A DNA stretch of 10,814 bases from SIG440 sp045648175 (GTDB taxonomy: Bacteria; Bacillota; Clostridia; Monoglobales; Monoglobaceae): contig JAZRNN010000039.1 in NCBI GenBank assembly GCA_045648175.1, forward strand, positions 1-10,814, written 5' to 3'. The position numbers and the translations under genes were made by a program. Shown one piece after another: positions 1 to 5,239 of this stretch (position 1 is its first letter; every line of letters begins with the position of its first letter). Under the pieces are notes generated by a model. It searched no databases. It was not told the origin of the DNA and saw only the letters and a list, made by a program, of their open reading frames with translations.

Positions 1-64
1 CTTGTTCACGCAGTTCCATAATTTCTTTTTCATATTCTTGAATGTGTCTATAACTTCTTGGCAT
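1..64 (-). CDS. IS3-family transposase OrfA, N-terminal fragment (runs off window)
   Basis: Only the first 21 codons are present, reading MPRSYRHIQEYEKEIMELRE and one further residue. This charged N-terminus resembles the start of IS3-family OrfA proteins, which carry a helix-turn-helix that binds the element's terminal repeats. OrfA is normally joined to the catalytic OrfB by programmed -1 frameshifting, but nothing of OrfB can be seen here. The ATG at 64-62 follows a perfect AGGAGG (complement of 72-77) at 7 nt spacing, which fixes the start. The call rests on recall of the family's N-terminus and on the TG-start terminal repeat, not on a catalytic motif. Confidence 0.6.
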   Translation of the reverse strand, partial: MPRSYRHIQEYEKEIMELREQ

Positions 65-71
65 AAAAAAT

Positions 72-101
72 CCTCCTATGGTTTTATTATACCATAGGAG
101 G
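72..101 (-). promoter_or_regulatory. Perfect 10-bp hairpin covering the IS3 OrfA SD
   Basis: The arms 72-81 (CCTCCTATGG) and 92-101 (CCATAGGAGG) are perfectly complementary around a 10-nt loop. On the minus strand the promoter-distal arm contains the AGGAGG ribosome-binding site of OrfA. A transcript entering from outside would fold and hide the SD. A transcript from the internal promoter (-10 in the loop) would start inside the second arm and leave the SD free. A-rich and T-rich flanks on the two sides mean it may also terminate transcription in either direction. Confidence 0.7.
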
Positions 102-114
102 CTCTTTTTTTCTA
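86..114 (-). promoter_or_regulatory. Predicted promoter of the IS3 transposase
   Basis: On the minus strand TATAAT (complement of 86-91) lies 17 nt downstream of TAGAAA (complement of 109-114), a 4/6 match to the -35 box. The -10 hexamer sits in the loop of the SD-sequestering hairpin, and transcription would start near 79. Confidence 0.5.
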
Positions 115-140
115 TTGTCCGTTTTTACTGGACCTGTTCA
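115..140 (-). repeat. Terminal inverted repeat of the IS3-family element (one copy)
   Basis: Read on the minus strand from 140 this begins TGAACAGGTCCAGTAAAAAC and continues to about 115. It has the TG start and length expected of an IS3-family terminal repeat. The partner repeat is outside the window, so the inner limit is approximate. Confidence 0.5.
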
Positions 141-141
141 G

Positions 142-507
142 TTTTATAAAATCTCTTTTGTTTTTTATAAAAACGATTATAAAAAATGCCTGCTCTTTTA
201 TAAAAGATTGCAGAAGATTTATATAAAATATTTAGACTTTTATAAATCATTGACCGACTTTTTATAAAATCAGAGACGGATTTTTATAATTTTACCGCTG
301 ACCTTTTATAATTTTAGGGATAGCCTTTTATTAAATGAATGCAGATATTTTATAAAAGTTGCTTTATTATTTTATAATTTCAGCATAAAGGTTTTATAAT
401 TCCTTCCGTAATCTTTTATAATTTCAGTTTCAGAGTTTTATAATTTCTGTCCTATCCTTTTATAAACAGTTGCCAATGTTTTATAAAACATATCTATTAT
501 TTTATAA
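142..507 (+). repeat. Array of 18 TTTTATAA octamers with about 22-bp period
   Basis: Exact TTTTATAA occurs with starts at 142, 163, 196, 238, 260, 282, 304, 348, 370, 392, 414, 436, 458, 479 and 500. Variants lie at 175 (GATTATAA), 219 (TTATATAA) and 326 (TTTTATTA). From 238 to 458 every interval is exactly 22 bp, then 21 and 21; the left end is looser (21, 12, 21, 23, 19). The 13-14 nt between octamers are not conserved, apart from a sub-pattern TTT[CT]AG after some copies (304, 370, 414). There is no ORF. The spacing is about two helical turns, so the octamers share one face of the helix. This suggests a binding array for an oligomerising protein, or intrinsically curved DNA, upstream of the transposase promoter. 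Function is unknown. Confidence 0.9.
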
Positions 508-527
508 AAACTGTTAGAAATGCCGAT

Positions 528-556
528 TTGACAATATTTGCACACTTTTATATAAT
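528..556 (+). promoter_or_regulatory. Consensus sigma-A promoter of the IS1595-like transposase
   Basis: TTGACA (528-533) and TATAAT (551-556) are both perfect and are separated by the optimal 17 bp. The predicted transcription start is near 563. The last octamer of the upstream array begins 28 bp before the -35 box. A fully consensus promoter is unusual for a transposase, which is normally weakly expressed. Confidence 0.88.
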
Positions 557-578
557 ATAAGTATCAAAAAGGGGGTGT

Positions 579-2219
579 ATGGGTATGCACTTGAGCAAAA
601 TTATGGAAAAATATTCTAAAATAGATAAAAGATTAAAAGAATTAAAAAAAGAATTAAAATCCTTGTCAAAAGAAGAATTGGAGTGGGTGTTAAAGGGATT
701 TTTACCGCCCGAGAAAAAGCCAACCCGACCACCAACAGATTATGAAATCTTTATTGACAAATATGGGTTAAAGCCTGCTTGCCCTTACTGCACAAGCCGA
801 TTATATCACCCACACGGTTTAGACGATTATGGAAAACCCCGATATAAGTGCAGAAAATGCGGGAAAACCTATACCATAATGACAGGTTCTTTTGCAGATA
901 AATCTACATTCCCCCTACCTGTGCAGATTGCAGTAATTAACTATACTTTAATGGGGTTATCCTTATCCGCTTGACGGCGTAATTTAGAGGTTGACTATGG
1001 GTGGCACACCTCAGAAGGCACAGTCTTGCTATACAGACATAAGTTCTTAAAAGCCCTTTTAGAACACTACGGAATGCCAAAATTATCGGGTGTAGTTCAA
1101 GTTGATGAAACATATTTCAGGGAAAATCAAAAGGGTGCAATGGAACTTGTCAATGTTGCACCAACCGCAGTAAGAGAGAGAAAACCCCGACTTGAAAACA
1201 CACATATACCTTCCGAACTTGGGATTTTCGGACCAGAGTTTGCTTGTGTAGTTACAGGAATTGACAGTAATGGCTATGTTGCCGCAGTTCTGTCGGGTTT
1301 AGGGAAAAGCAGTTCTCAGATACTTGAAGATTATTTTAGTGATTATTTAGGAGACATAACCTTCTTGTGTAGTGACGATTATGACTCCTATACTCGGTAT
1401 TGTGATAATAATGCTATTCCGCATTACATACAACCTTCTGATATGAAGAATATAGTTAGAAAAGAGCAAAAGGACTGGACGGAAAAGCATAATGGCAGAG
1501 AATTGGCGGAAGAAACAATCCTTAAAAGATATTATCAAACACAAGGGCTTGACAGAGTGGAAAACTACGGAAGATTAAGTTTTACGGAGTTTGAGAGATT
1601 AAAAGCTGAAAAACACTTGACATTGAATAATATTGATAGTTTTCATAATCAATTAAAGCGACATATCAACAAAAACTTGACTGGTGTTGCTACTGTATAT
1701 TTGCCTTTATACCTTGCGTTGTATGTATTCAAGCATAATTGGAGTATCAGCCACAACAAACAACACCCCACCTCCAGACATGACGCTGAAAACATACTGA
1801 TTGACTTACTGCAAAATAAAGGAACTGCATACCGTAGTGAGGATATAAAGGGCGGGAATATTCTTGATTATGTAAAGCCTACAACCCACTATATAAACAA
1901 TCTGCAAGAACTGACAGAAGAAATGAGAAAAAAATCAAATGATATGGGCTTTACTTTTGACGAGAATGACAGATTGCTCACTTTTAACAAAAGAAAATAT
2001 TTCAGGAATTGCGGAATAACAAAATTAAAGCAGATATGCAAGGAATACCATATAAAAGGCTATACTGCCATTGACAGTAAAGAGAGATTGGCAAAATTAA
2101 TCTGTGAATTACCACAAGTCAATGACATTTTTCTTGGACTTGTTGCCGCAGACCACTTGCACTCACAATTTATGGAAGATATACAACTAATGATACAACA
2201 AGCAAAAGAACTTGACTAG
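579..2219 (+). pseudogene. IS1595-like transposase with SAP-like C-terminus, interrupted by in-frame TGA
   Basis: A single reading frame of 546 codons is broken only by TGA at 972-974; the pieces are 579-974 and 975-2219, with no frame change. Visible features, counted from ATG 579 with the stop as codon 132, are: a charged, helix-rich N-terminus (5-40); a zinc ribbon C68-x2-C71 and C91-x2-C94; an HTH-like region (about 113-160) that contains the stop; and a DDE-type core with VDET (D176), SDDYDSY (D266) and NNIDSFHNQLKR (D353, K360), followed by the GVATVYLPLYLALY block typical of IS1595/ISXO2 enzymes. A SAP-like helix-turn-helix (about 479-511) lies near the C-terminus. IS1595 transposases are usually much shorter. 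SD GGGGGTG (571-577) sits too close to ATG 579, and ATG 585 has better spacing. Most likely a recent nonsense mutation; UGA-C readthrough is the alternative. Confidence 0.8.
972..974 (+). other. In-frame TGA splitting the transposase
   Basis: The frame reads LSLSA, then TGA, then RRNLEVDYG, with similarity to the family expected on both sides. A single base change (for example CGA to TGA) would explain it. The following base is C, a context known to favour readthrough. No selenocysteine insertion hairpin was recognised directly downstream. Confidence 0.85.
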
Positions 2220-2428
2220 ATCTCAAAAGTGTCATTTATAAGTGTCGGAAAAATGCGGAAGTTTTTTCGACCGCACTATTTTTGTTGATTTTACCCCCCG
2301 AAAAAGCACTGGTTTTTAGAAAAATTAATAGGCAAATATATTAAAGTGTTGTTTTTTTCATTCTTCGGGGATGTCCACTAGAAGGAGATAACCATAACAG
2401 GGCACTTTGCTGATTTTGTAAAAAAATA
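2220..2428. other. Non-coding gap after the transposase
   Basis: No gene is seen here. One isolated TTTATAA (2235-2241) lies between two AGTGTC copies (2228-2233 and 2241-2246). An inverted pair CCCCGAAAAA (2296-2305) and TTCTTCGGGG (2361-2370) matches at 9 of 10 positions but is separated by 55 nt. An SD-like AAGGAGAT (2382-2389) has no start codon behind it and may be a remnant. The outer end of the IS1595-like element should lie in or near this stretch, but no terminal repeat pair could be identified. Confidence 0.5.
2244..2271 (+). terminator. Possible weak terminator hairpin after the transposase
   Basis: GTCGGAAAAA (2244-2253) pairs with TTTTTTCGAC (2262-2271) over 10 bp with one G-U pair and an 8-nt loop. 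An alternative stem TGCGG/CCGCA overlaps it and is followed by a short T-run (2278-2283). The downstream T-tract is poor, so the terminator role is tentative. Confidence 0.35.
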
Positions 2429-2457
2429 TAGACATTTTAAGGAAAATGTGCTATAAT
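2429..2457 (+). promoter_or_regulatory. Strong promoter of the small membrane protein gene
   Basis: TAGACA (2429-2434, 5/6) and TATAAT (2452-2457, 6/6) are 17 bp apart, with an extended -10 TG at 2449-2450. The predicted start near 2464 gives a leader of about 35 nt carrying the SD AAGGGAGAAGG (2481-2491). Confidence 0.75.
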
Positions 2458-2497
2458 ATAATAAAGTTAATAAGTATGTTAAGGGAGAAGGTCTTTT

Positions 2498-2899
2498 ATG
2501 ATTATTGTATTTTTTCCAATATATTGGATTGCTATACTACTGCTCTTTGGCGGAGGATACCTAAACTATTATGTATTTCAAAAAGAAACTTTGTATTTGT
2601 TTTTGTTCTTTATCGGAATTATGTTTATAATAACAGGTGAGATACTGTATTTACTGAAATGTCCAGCAAAAAGCTCCTCTAAAACTTTTAGGTTATTAAG
2701 TGCAATTGTTTGTTGTATAATGTCTTTAATGAATTACTTTATATGGGAAGAAAATAGTGCACAAACTCAATTATTCACATATTTTCTTATAGGTGCAATT
2801 TTTTGGGCTATTAGTGTTGGCATAGAAATAACCTATAGTATATTTTCAAAAAAACTAGTAGCTTATTGTCATTTGTTTTCTTATGTCTATCTTGTTTAA
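2498..2899 (+). CDS. Small hydrophobic membrane protein, function unknown
   Basis: I do not recognise this 133-residue protein. It is strongly hydrophobic, with four probable membrane helices at about 3-26, 31-53, 64-83 and 92-116. Short charged stretches separate them, including one with two lysines near 54-63 and an acidic WEEN loop at 83-86. The last 15 residues are hydrophobic and aromatic and end YVYLV. There is no cleavable signal peptide and no recognisable catalytic motif. The start is supported by a good SD (AAGGGAGAAGG, 2481-2491) and by an extended -10 promoter. It is a single-gene unit: a strong terminator follows at 2950-2981 and the next gene has its own promoter. It lies between the transposase region and the CHR transporter pair, so it may be accessory cargo or simply a lineage-specific gene. 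It appears complete; no frameshift continuation is seen past the TAA. Confidence 0.7.
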   Translation: MIIVFFPIYWIAILLLFGGGYLNYYVFQKETLYLFLFFIGIMFIITGEILYLLKCPAKSSSKTFRLLSAIVCCIMSLMNYFIWEENSAQTQLFTYFLIGAIFWAISVGIEITYSIFSKKLVAYCHLFSYVYLV

Positions 2900-2949
2900 C
2901 ATTTTATTTGACAGCATACATAAATTACGGTATATATATTGCTTAACCC

Positions 2950-2981
2950 AAAAAGACATGGCGATTTAGTCATGTCTTTTT
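2950..2981 (+). terminator. Intrinsic terminator after the small membrane protein gene
   Basis: AAAAAGACATG (2950-2960) and CATGTCTTTTT (2971-2981) form a perfect 11-bp stem with a 10-nt loop, ending in a T-run. The mirror-image A-run on the left means it could also stop transcription arriving from the right. Confidence 0.8.
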
Positions 2982-3067
2982 CGTATTCATAAAAAAGTTT
3001 TTTTGCGAAATATCAACAATAAAATTATTCCACAGAAAATAAAGTTATAGGTATCTATATGTTTTGT

Positions 3068-3096
3068 TTGCATTATGGGGGAAAATGGTATATAAT
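3068..3096 (+). promoter_or_regulatory. Predicted promoter of the CHR transporter pair
   Basis: TATAAT (3091-3096) is preceded at 17 bp by TTGCAT (3068-3073), a 3/6 -35 box. A start near 3103 would rule out the in-frame ATG at 3059 as the translation start of the next gene. Confidence 0.55.
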
Positions 3097-3121
3097 ATTC
3101 ATGATAATACAAAAAACGGAG

Positions 3122-3703
3122 ATGACAGTATTGAAACATATAAAAGAACTATGGGAACTTTATGCCTCTTTTTTCAGGATGGGTGCCTTGACTTTTGGTG
3201 GAGGCTATGCAATGCTCCCGATGATTGAACGTGAGATTGTTGAAAAGCATAAATGGGCAACAATGGAGGAGGTAATGGATTATTATGCCATAGGCCAGTG
3301 TACCCCCGGTGTTATTGCGGTTAATGTTGCCACATTTATCGGTCACAAAATTAAGGGTATTTTGGGAGGTATTGTTGCAACTATTGGAGTTATAACTCCT
3401 TCTGTATTCCTGATATCTATTATTGCGTCGCTTCTTCAGACTTTTTATGAAAATAGCCTTGTGAAGGCGGCTTTTCAGGGCATCGGGGTTGCGGTTTGTG
3501 CGATTTTGGTACAGGCTGTTCTTAAAATAGGCAAGGCAGGTCTTGTTGATAGATTTACATGGATAGTGGGTGTGATTAGTTTTATGACAGCCTGGCTATT
3601 TGATATATCAACAATCGTAATTATTGTTGCTGCCGGAGTAGTTGGGATAGCATACAGAATAATTTGCGAAAAGCTCAGCAAAGATAGAGGGGGTGAAGAA
3701 TGA
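3122..3703 (+). CDS. Chromate transporter (CHR) family half-protein, first subunit
   Basis: This 193-residue membrane protein corresponds to one half of a full ChrA. The CHR hallmark is clear near the N-terminus, FRMGALTFGGGYAMLP (about 18-33), followed by the second signature GQCTPGVIAVNVATFIGH (about 57-74) and then several hydrophobic helices. Family members export chromate in characterised cases, but the substrate of short clostridial pairs is mostly untested, so chromate is not asserted. The reading frame is open from 3059, but the predicted promoter lies at 3068-3096, so a later start is needed. ATG 3122 is used here; GGAG (3118-3121) abuts it, and TTG 3131, at good spacing from that SD, is a real alternative, as is ATG 3101. 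The gene overlaps the second half-gene by 4 nt, indicating translational coupling and probably a heterodimer. Confidence 0.88.
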   Translation: MTVLKHIKELWELYASFFRMGALTFGGGYAMLPMIEREIVEKHKWATMEEVMDYYAIGQCTPGVIAVNVATFIGHKIKGILGGIVATIGVITPSVFLISIIASLLQTFYENSLVKAAFQGIGVAVCAILVQAVLKIGKAGLVDRFTWIVGVISFMTAWLFDISTIVIIVAAGVVGIAYRIICEKLSKDRGGEE

Positions 3704-4260
3704 TGCTTTATATTACAATGTTTATTGAGTTCTTTAAGGTTGGGCTTTTTTCGGTTGGCGGTGGTCTTGCAACTTTACCCTTTTTGTTTGAACTTGCAGA
3801 TAAATATAATTGGTTTACTGCAGAGGAACTTACTAATATGATTGCGGTATCAGAATCTACCCCAGGCCCAATAGGCATCAATATGGCAACGTATGTGGGT
3901 TATACCACGGGCGGAATATGGGGCGGAATTCTTACTTCACTTGCGTTGGTACTGCCGAGCATTATTGTTATAATGATTGTATCAATGATTCTACAGAAAT
4001 TTAAGGAAAACAAGTATGTAAAATACCTCTTTTACGCTTTACGTGCCGCAGTGGCAGGGCTTTTACTACTTTCGGTTATGAATGTGTTTATACAGAATTT
4101 TACCATCAACGGTGCAGAAAGTATATGGAGGTTGATTGACTATAAAAAGACAGCGTTGTTTGCGGTGCTGGTATTTTTGGTGTTCAAATTGAAAAAACAT
4201 CCGCTTCTTTATATCTGTATTGGTGCAGCCGCAGGAGTTTTGTTTAATCTCGGAGCATAA
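3700..4260 (+). CDS. Chromate transporter (CHR) family half-protein, second subunit
   Basis: This 186-residue membrane protein is the partner half of a split CHR transporter. It repeats the family layout of the first half: FKVGLFSVGGGLATLPFLFE near the N-terminus, then ESTPGPIGINMATYVGY (about 51-67), then a long hydrophobic region with roughly four to five helices ending in GVLFNLGA. The start ATG 3700 overlaps the stop of the first half (ATGA), with ATG 3703 directly after it. The SD is GAGGGGGTG just upstream (3687-3695), inside the first gene. Known short-chain CHR proteins are encoded as such adjacent pairs and are thought to assemble as heterodimers in antiparallel topology. The actual substrate cannot be read from the sequence. 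No hairpin terminator is seen after it, and the downstream gene has its own promoter. Confidence 0.9.
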   Translation: MMLYITMFIEFFKVGLFSVGGGLATLPFLFELADKYNWFTAEELTNMIAVSESTPGPIGINMATYVGYTTGGIWGGILTSLALVLPSIIVIMIVSMILQKFKENKYVKYLFYALRAAVAGLLLLSVMNVFIQNFTINGAESIWRLIDYKKTALFAVLVFLVFKLKKHPLLYICIGAAAGVLFNLGA

Positions 4261-4276
4261 AAATTTAAAAAAACAA

Positions 4277-4305
4277 TTGTAAAATTAGATAGAATATGAT
4301 ATAAT
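4277..4305 (+). promoter_or_regulatory. Promoter of the Asp23-nusB-xseAB-ispA operon
   Basis: TTGTAA (4277-4282, 4/6) and TATAAT (4300-4305) are 17 bp apart, with an extended -10 TG at 4297-4298. Transcription would begin near 4312, which excludes the in-frame ATG at 4304 as a start and leaves a leader of about 55 nt. Confidence 0.75.
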
Positions 4306-4366
4306 GAATTCAACTACATTTATCAGCTCGTTTTTTGAAACAGGGCAGAAAGGTAAGGGATATTTT

Positions 4367-4798
4367 ATGGCTATTGAAGAAACAAATGTTAATACCAATA
4401 TAGATAATGAAGGCAATGTTTGCATTTCAAACGATGTTGTTGCAACCATCGCATCGATTGCAGCCAAAAGCGTTAATGGCGTTGCAGGGATGTTCGGCTC
4501 AATTACGGGCGGGTTTGCAGAGCTTCTTGGCAAGAAAAATCCTTCCAAGGGCGTAAAAGTTACCATCACTGACAAAGAAGTAAAAATTGATATGTATGTG
4601 GTGGTTGAATATGGAGTTAAAATTCCCGACGTTGCCTGGGAAATTCAGGAGAAAACTAAAAACGAAGTAGAGGCTATGACGGGGCTTGACGTTGTTGCTG
4701 TAAATGTCAATGTTGAAAGCGTCAATACAACTAAAAAAGCAGAGGATGTCAATATTGACGAAGCATCTGCTGAAGAAAACGTTGAAACAGAAGAATAA
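4367..4798 (+). CDS. yqhY: Asp23/Gls24 family protein (YqhY-like)
   Basis: The 143-residue protein has the Asp23/Gls24 layout: a start of the type GNVCISNDVVATIASIAAKS (about 16-35), a glycine-rich loop around GMFGSITGGFAELLG, then alternating beta strands including KGVKVTITDKEVKIDMYVVVEYG and VVAVNVNVESV near the end. The tail (about 122-143) is acidic and low-complexity. Family members are cytoplasmic proteins linked to envelope stress or, for YqhY in Bacillus, to fatty acid synthesis balance; the exact role here is not shown. ATG 4367 is chosen because it follows the SD AAGGGA (4355-4360), while the upstream in-frame ATG at 4304 lies in the promoter. Position just before nusB matches the Bacillus yqhY-nusB arrangement, so this is probably the YqhY orthologue and the first gene of the operon. 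Confidence 0.85.
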   Translation: MAIEETNVNTNIDNEGNVCISNDVVATIASIAAKSVNGVAGMFGSITGGFAELLGKKNPSKGVKVTITDKEVKIDMYVVVEYGVKIPDVAWEIQEKTKNEVEAMTGLDVVAVNVNVESVNTTKKAEDVNIDEASAEENVETEE

Positions 4799-4837
4799 AA
4801 GGATTATATACAGAAGATTTAAAGTTGAGGTAAGATG

Positions 4838-5230
4838 ATGAACAGAACAAAAGCCAGAGAGTTTGCATTTATACTGCTGTTTGAATACAAATTTCAGCCT
4901 GATGAAATCGAAACAATCCTACAGGATTTTATTGATGAATATACACCCGGTGAACAACAGGAATATATTCAGCGTGCGGTTCGCGGTACGGTTGCTAACC
5001 TTGAGGAAATTGACAAAAAGATTGATGGGGTTTCAAATGACTGGAAGGTTGAAAGAATGTCCTGTGTCAGCCTTGCTGTTTTAAGGCTCGCAGTATACGA
5101 AATAATGTTTTGCGACGATATTCCGTCGGTAGTTTCGGTTAACGAGGCGGTAAGCCTTGCAAAAAAATACGATGGTGAAGAAGCGGCTCCGTTTGTAAAC
5201 GGAATTTTAGGCAAAATCAGCGGAATGTAG
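4838..5230 (+). CDS. nusB: Transcription antitermination factor NusB
   Basis: NusB pairs with NusE (ribosomal protein S10) on boxA RNA to support antitermination, chiefly in rRNA operons. The 130-residue protein is of normal length and all-helical in appearance. It begins MNRTKAREFAFILLFEYKF, the typical basic N-terminal helix. The conserved C-terminal block is complete: RMSCVSLAVLRLAVYEIMF, then DDIPSVVSVNEAVSLAKKYD and PFVNGILGKI. Two consecutive ATG codons occur at 4835 and 4838; the second lies 7 nt after GAGG (4827-4830) and gives the usual MNR start, so it is preferred. The 36-40 nt gap to the Asp23 gene has no terminator. The stop is followed directly by the next gene. Confidence 0.95.
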   Translation: MNRTKAREFAFILLFEYKFQPDEIETILQDFIDEYTPGEQQEYIQRAVRGTVANLEEIDKKIDGVSNDWKVERMSCVSLAVLRLAVYEIMFCDDIPSVVSVNEAVSLAKKYDGEEAAPFVNGILGKISGM

Positions 5231-5239
5231 GTGCCGCAT

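Larger units (their letters stand above)
1..140 (-). mobile_element. 5' end of an IS3-family insertion sequence
   Basis: This is the transposase-proximal end of an insertion sequence that continues beyond the left edge of the window. Three things support it: an OrfA-like start codon at 64 reading leftward, a promoter and SD hairpin just upstream of it, and an outer end that on the minus strand begins TGAACAGGTCCAGTAAAAAC, the TG-start form usual for IS3-family inverted repeats. The outer boundary is placed at 140 because the neighbouring 22-bp array starts at 142. The other end and the target duplication are not visible, so family and boundary rest on about 140 bp. Confidence 0.62.

Noticed and set aside
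142..507. CRISPR array
   Set aside because: The constant part is only 8 nt, the variable part about 14 nt, it is almost purely A/T, and no cas gene is visible; this does not fit any CRISPR repeat-spacer geometry.
972..974. TGA read as tryptophan genome-wide, or as selenocysteine
   Set aside because: TGA ends genes with overlapping successors at 3701-3703 and 6188-6190, Trp is encoded by TGG throughout, and no insertion hairpin was recognised after the codon.
579..2219. Two separate genes or a programmed frameshift in the transposase
   Set aside because: Both pieces are in the same frame with only TGA between them, and the second piece has no SD or convincing start codon, so a frameshift or a two-gene reading is not needed.
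3059..3121. N-terminal extension of the first CHR gene from ATG 3059
   Set aside because: It spans the predicted promoter (3068-3096) and adds residues unlike the family; a later start fits better.
4304..4366. N-terminal extension of the Asp23-like gene from ATG 4304
   Set aside because: That ATG overlaps the -10 box, while ATG 4367 has a proper SD and gives a normal family N-terminus.
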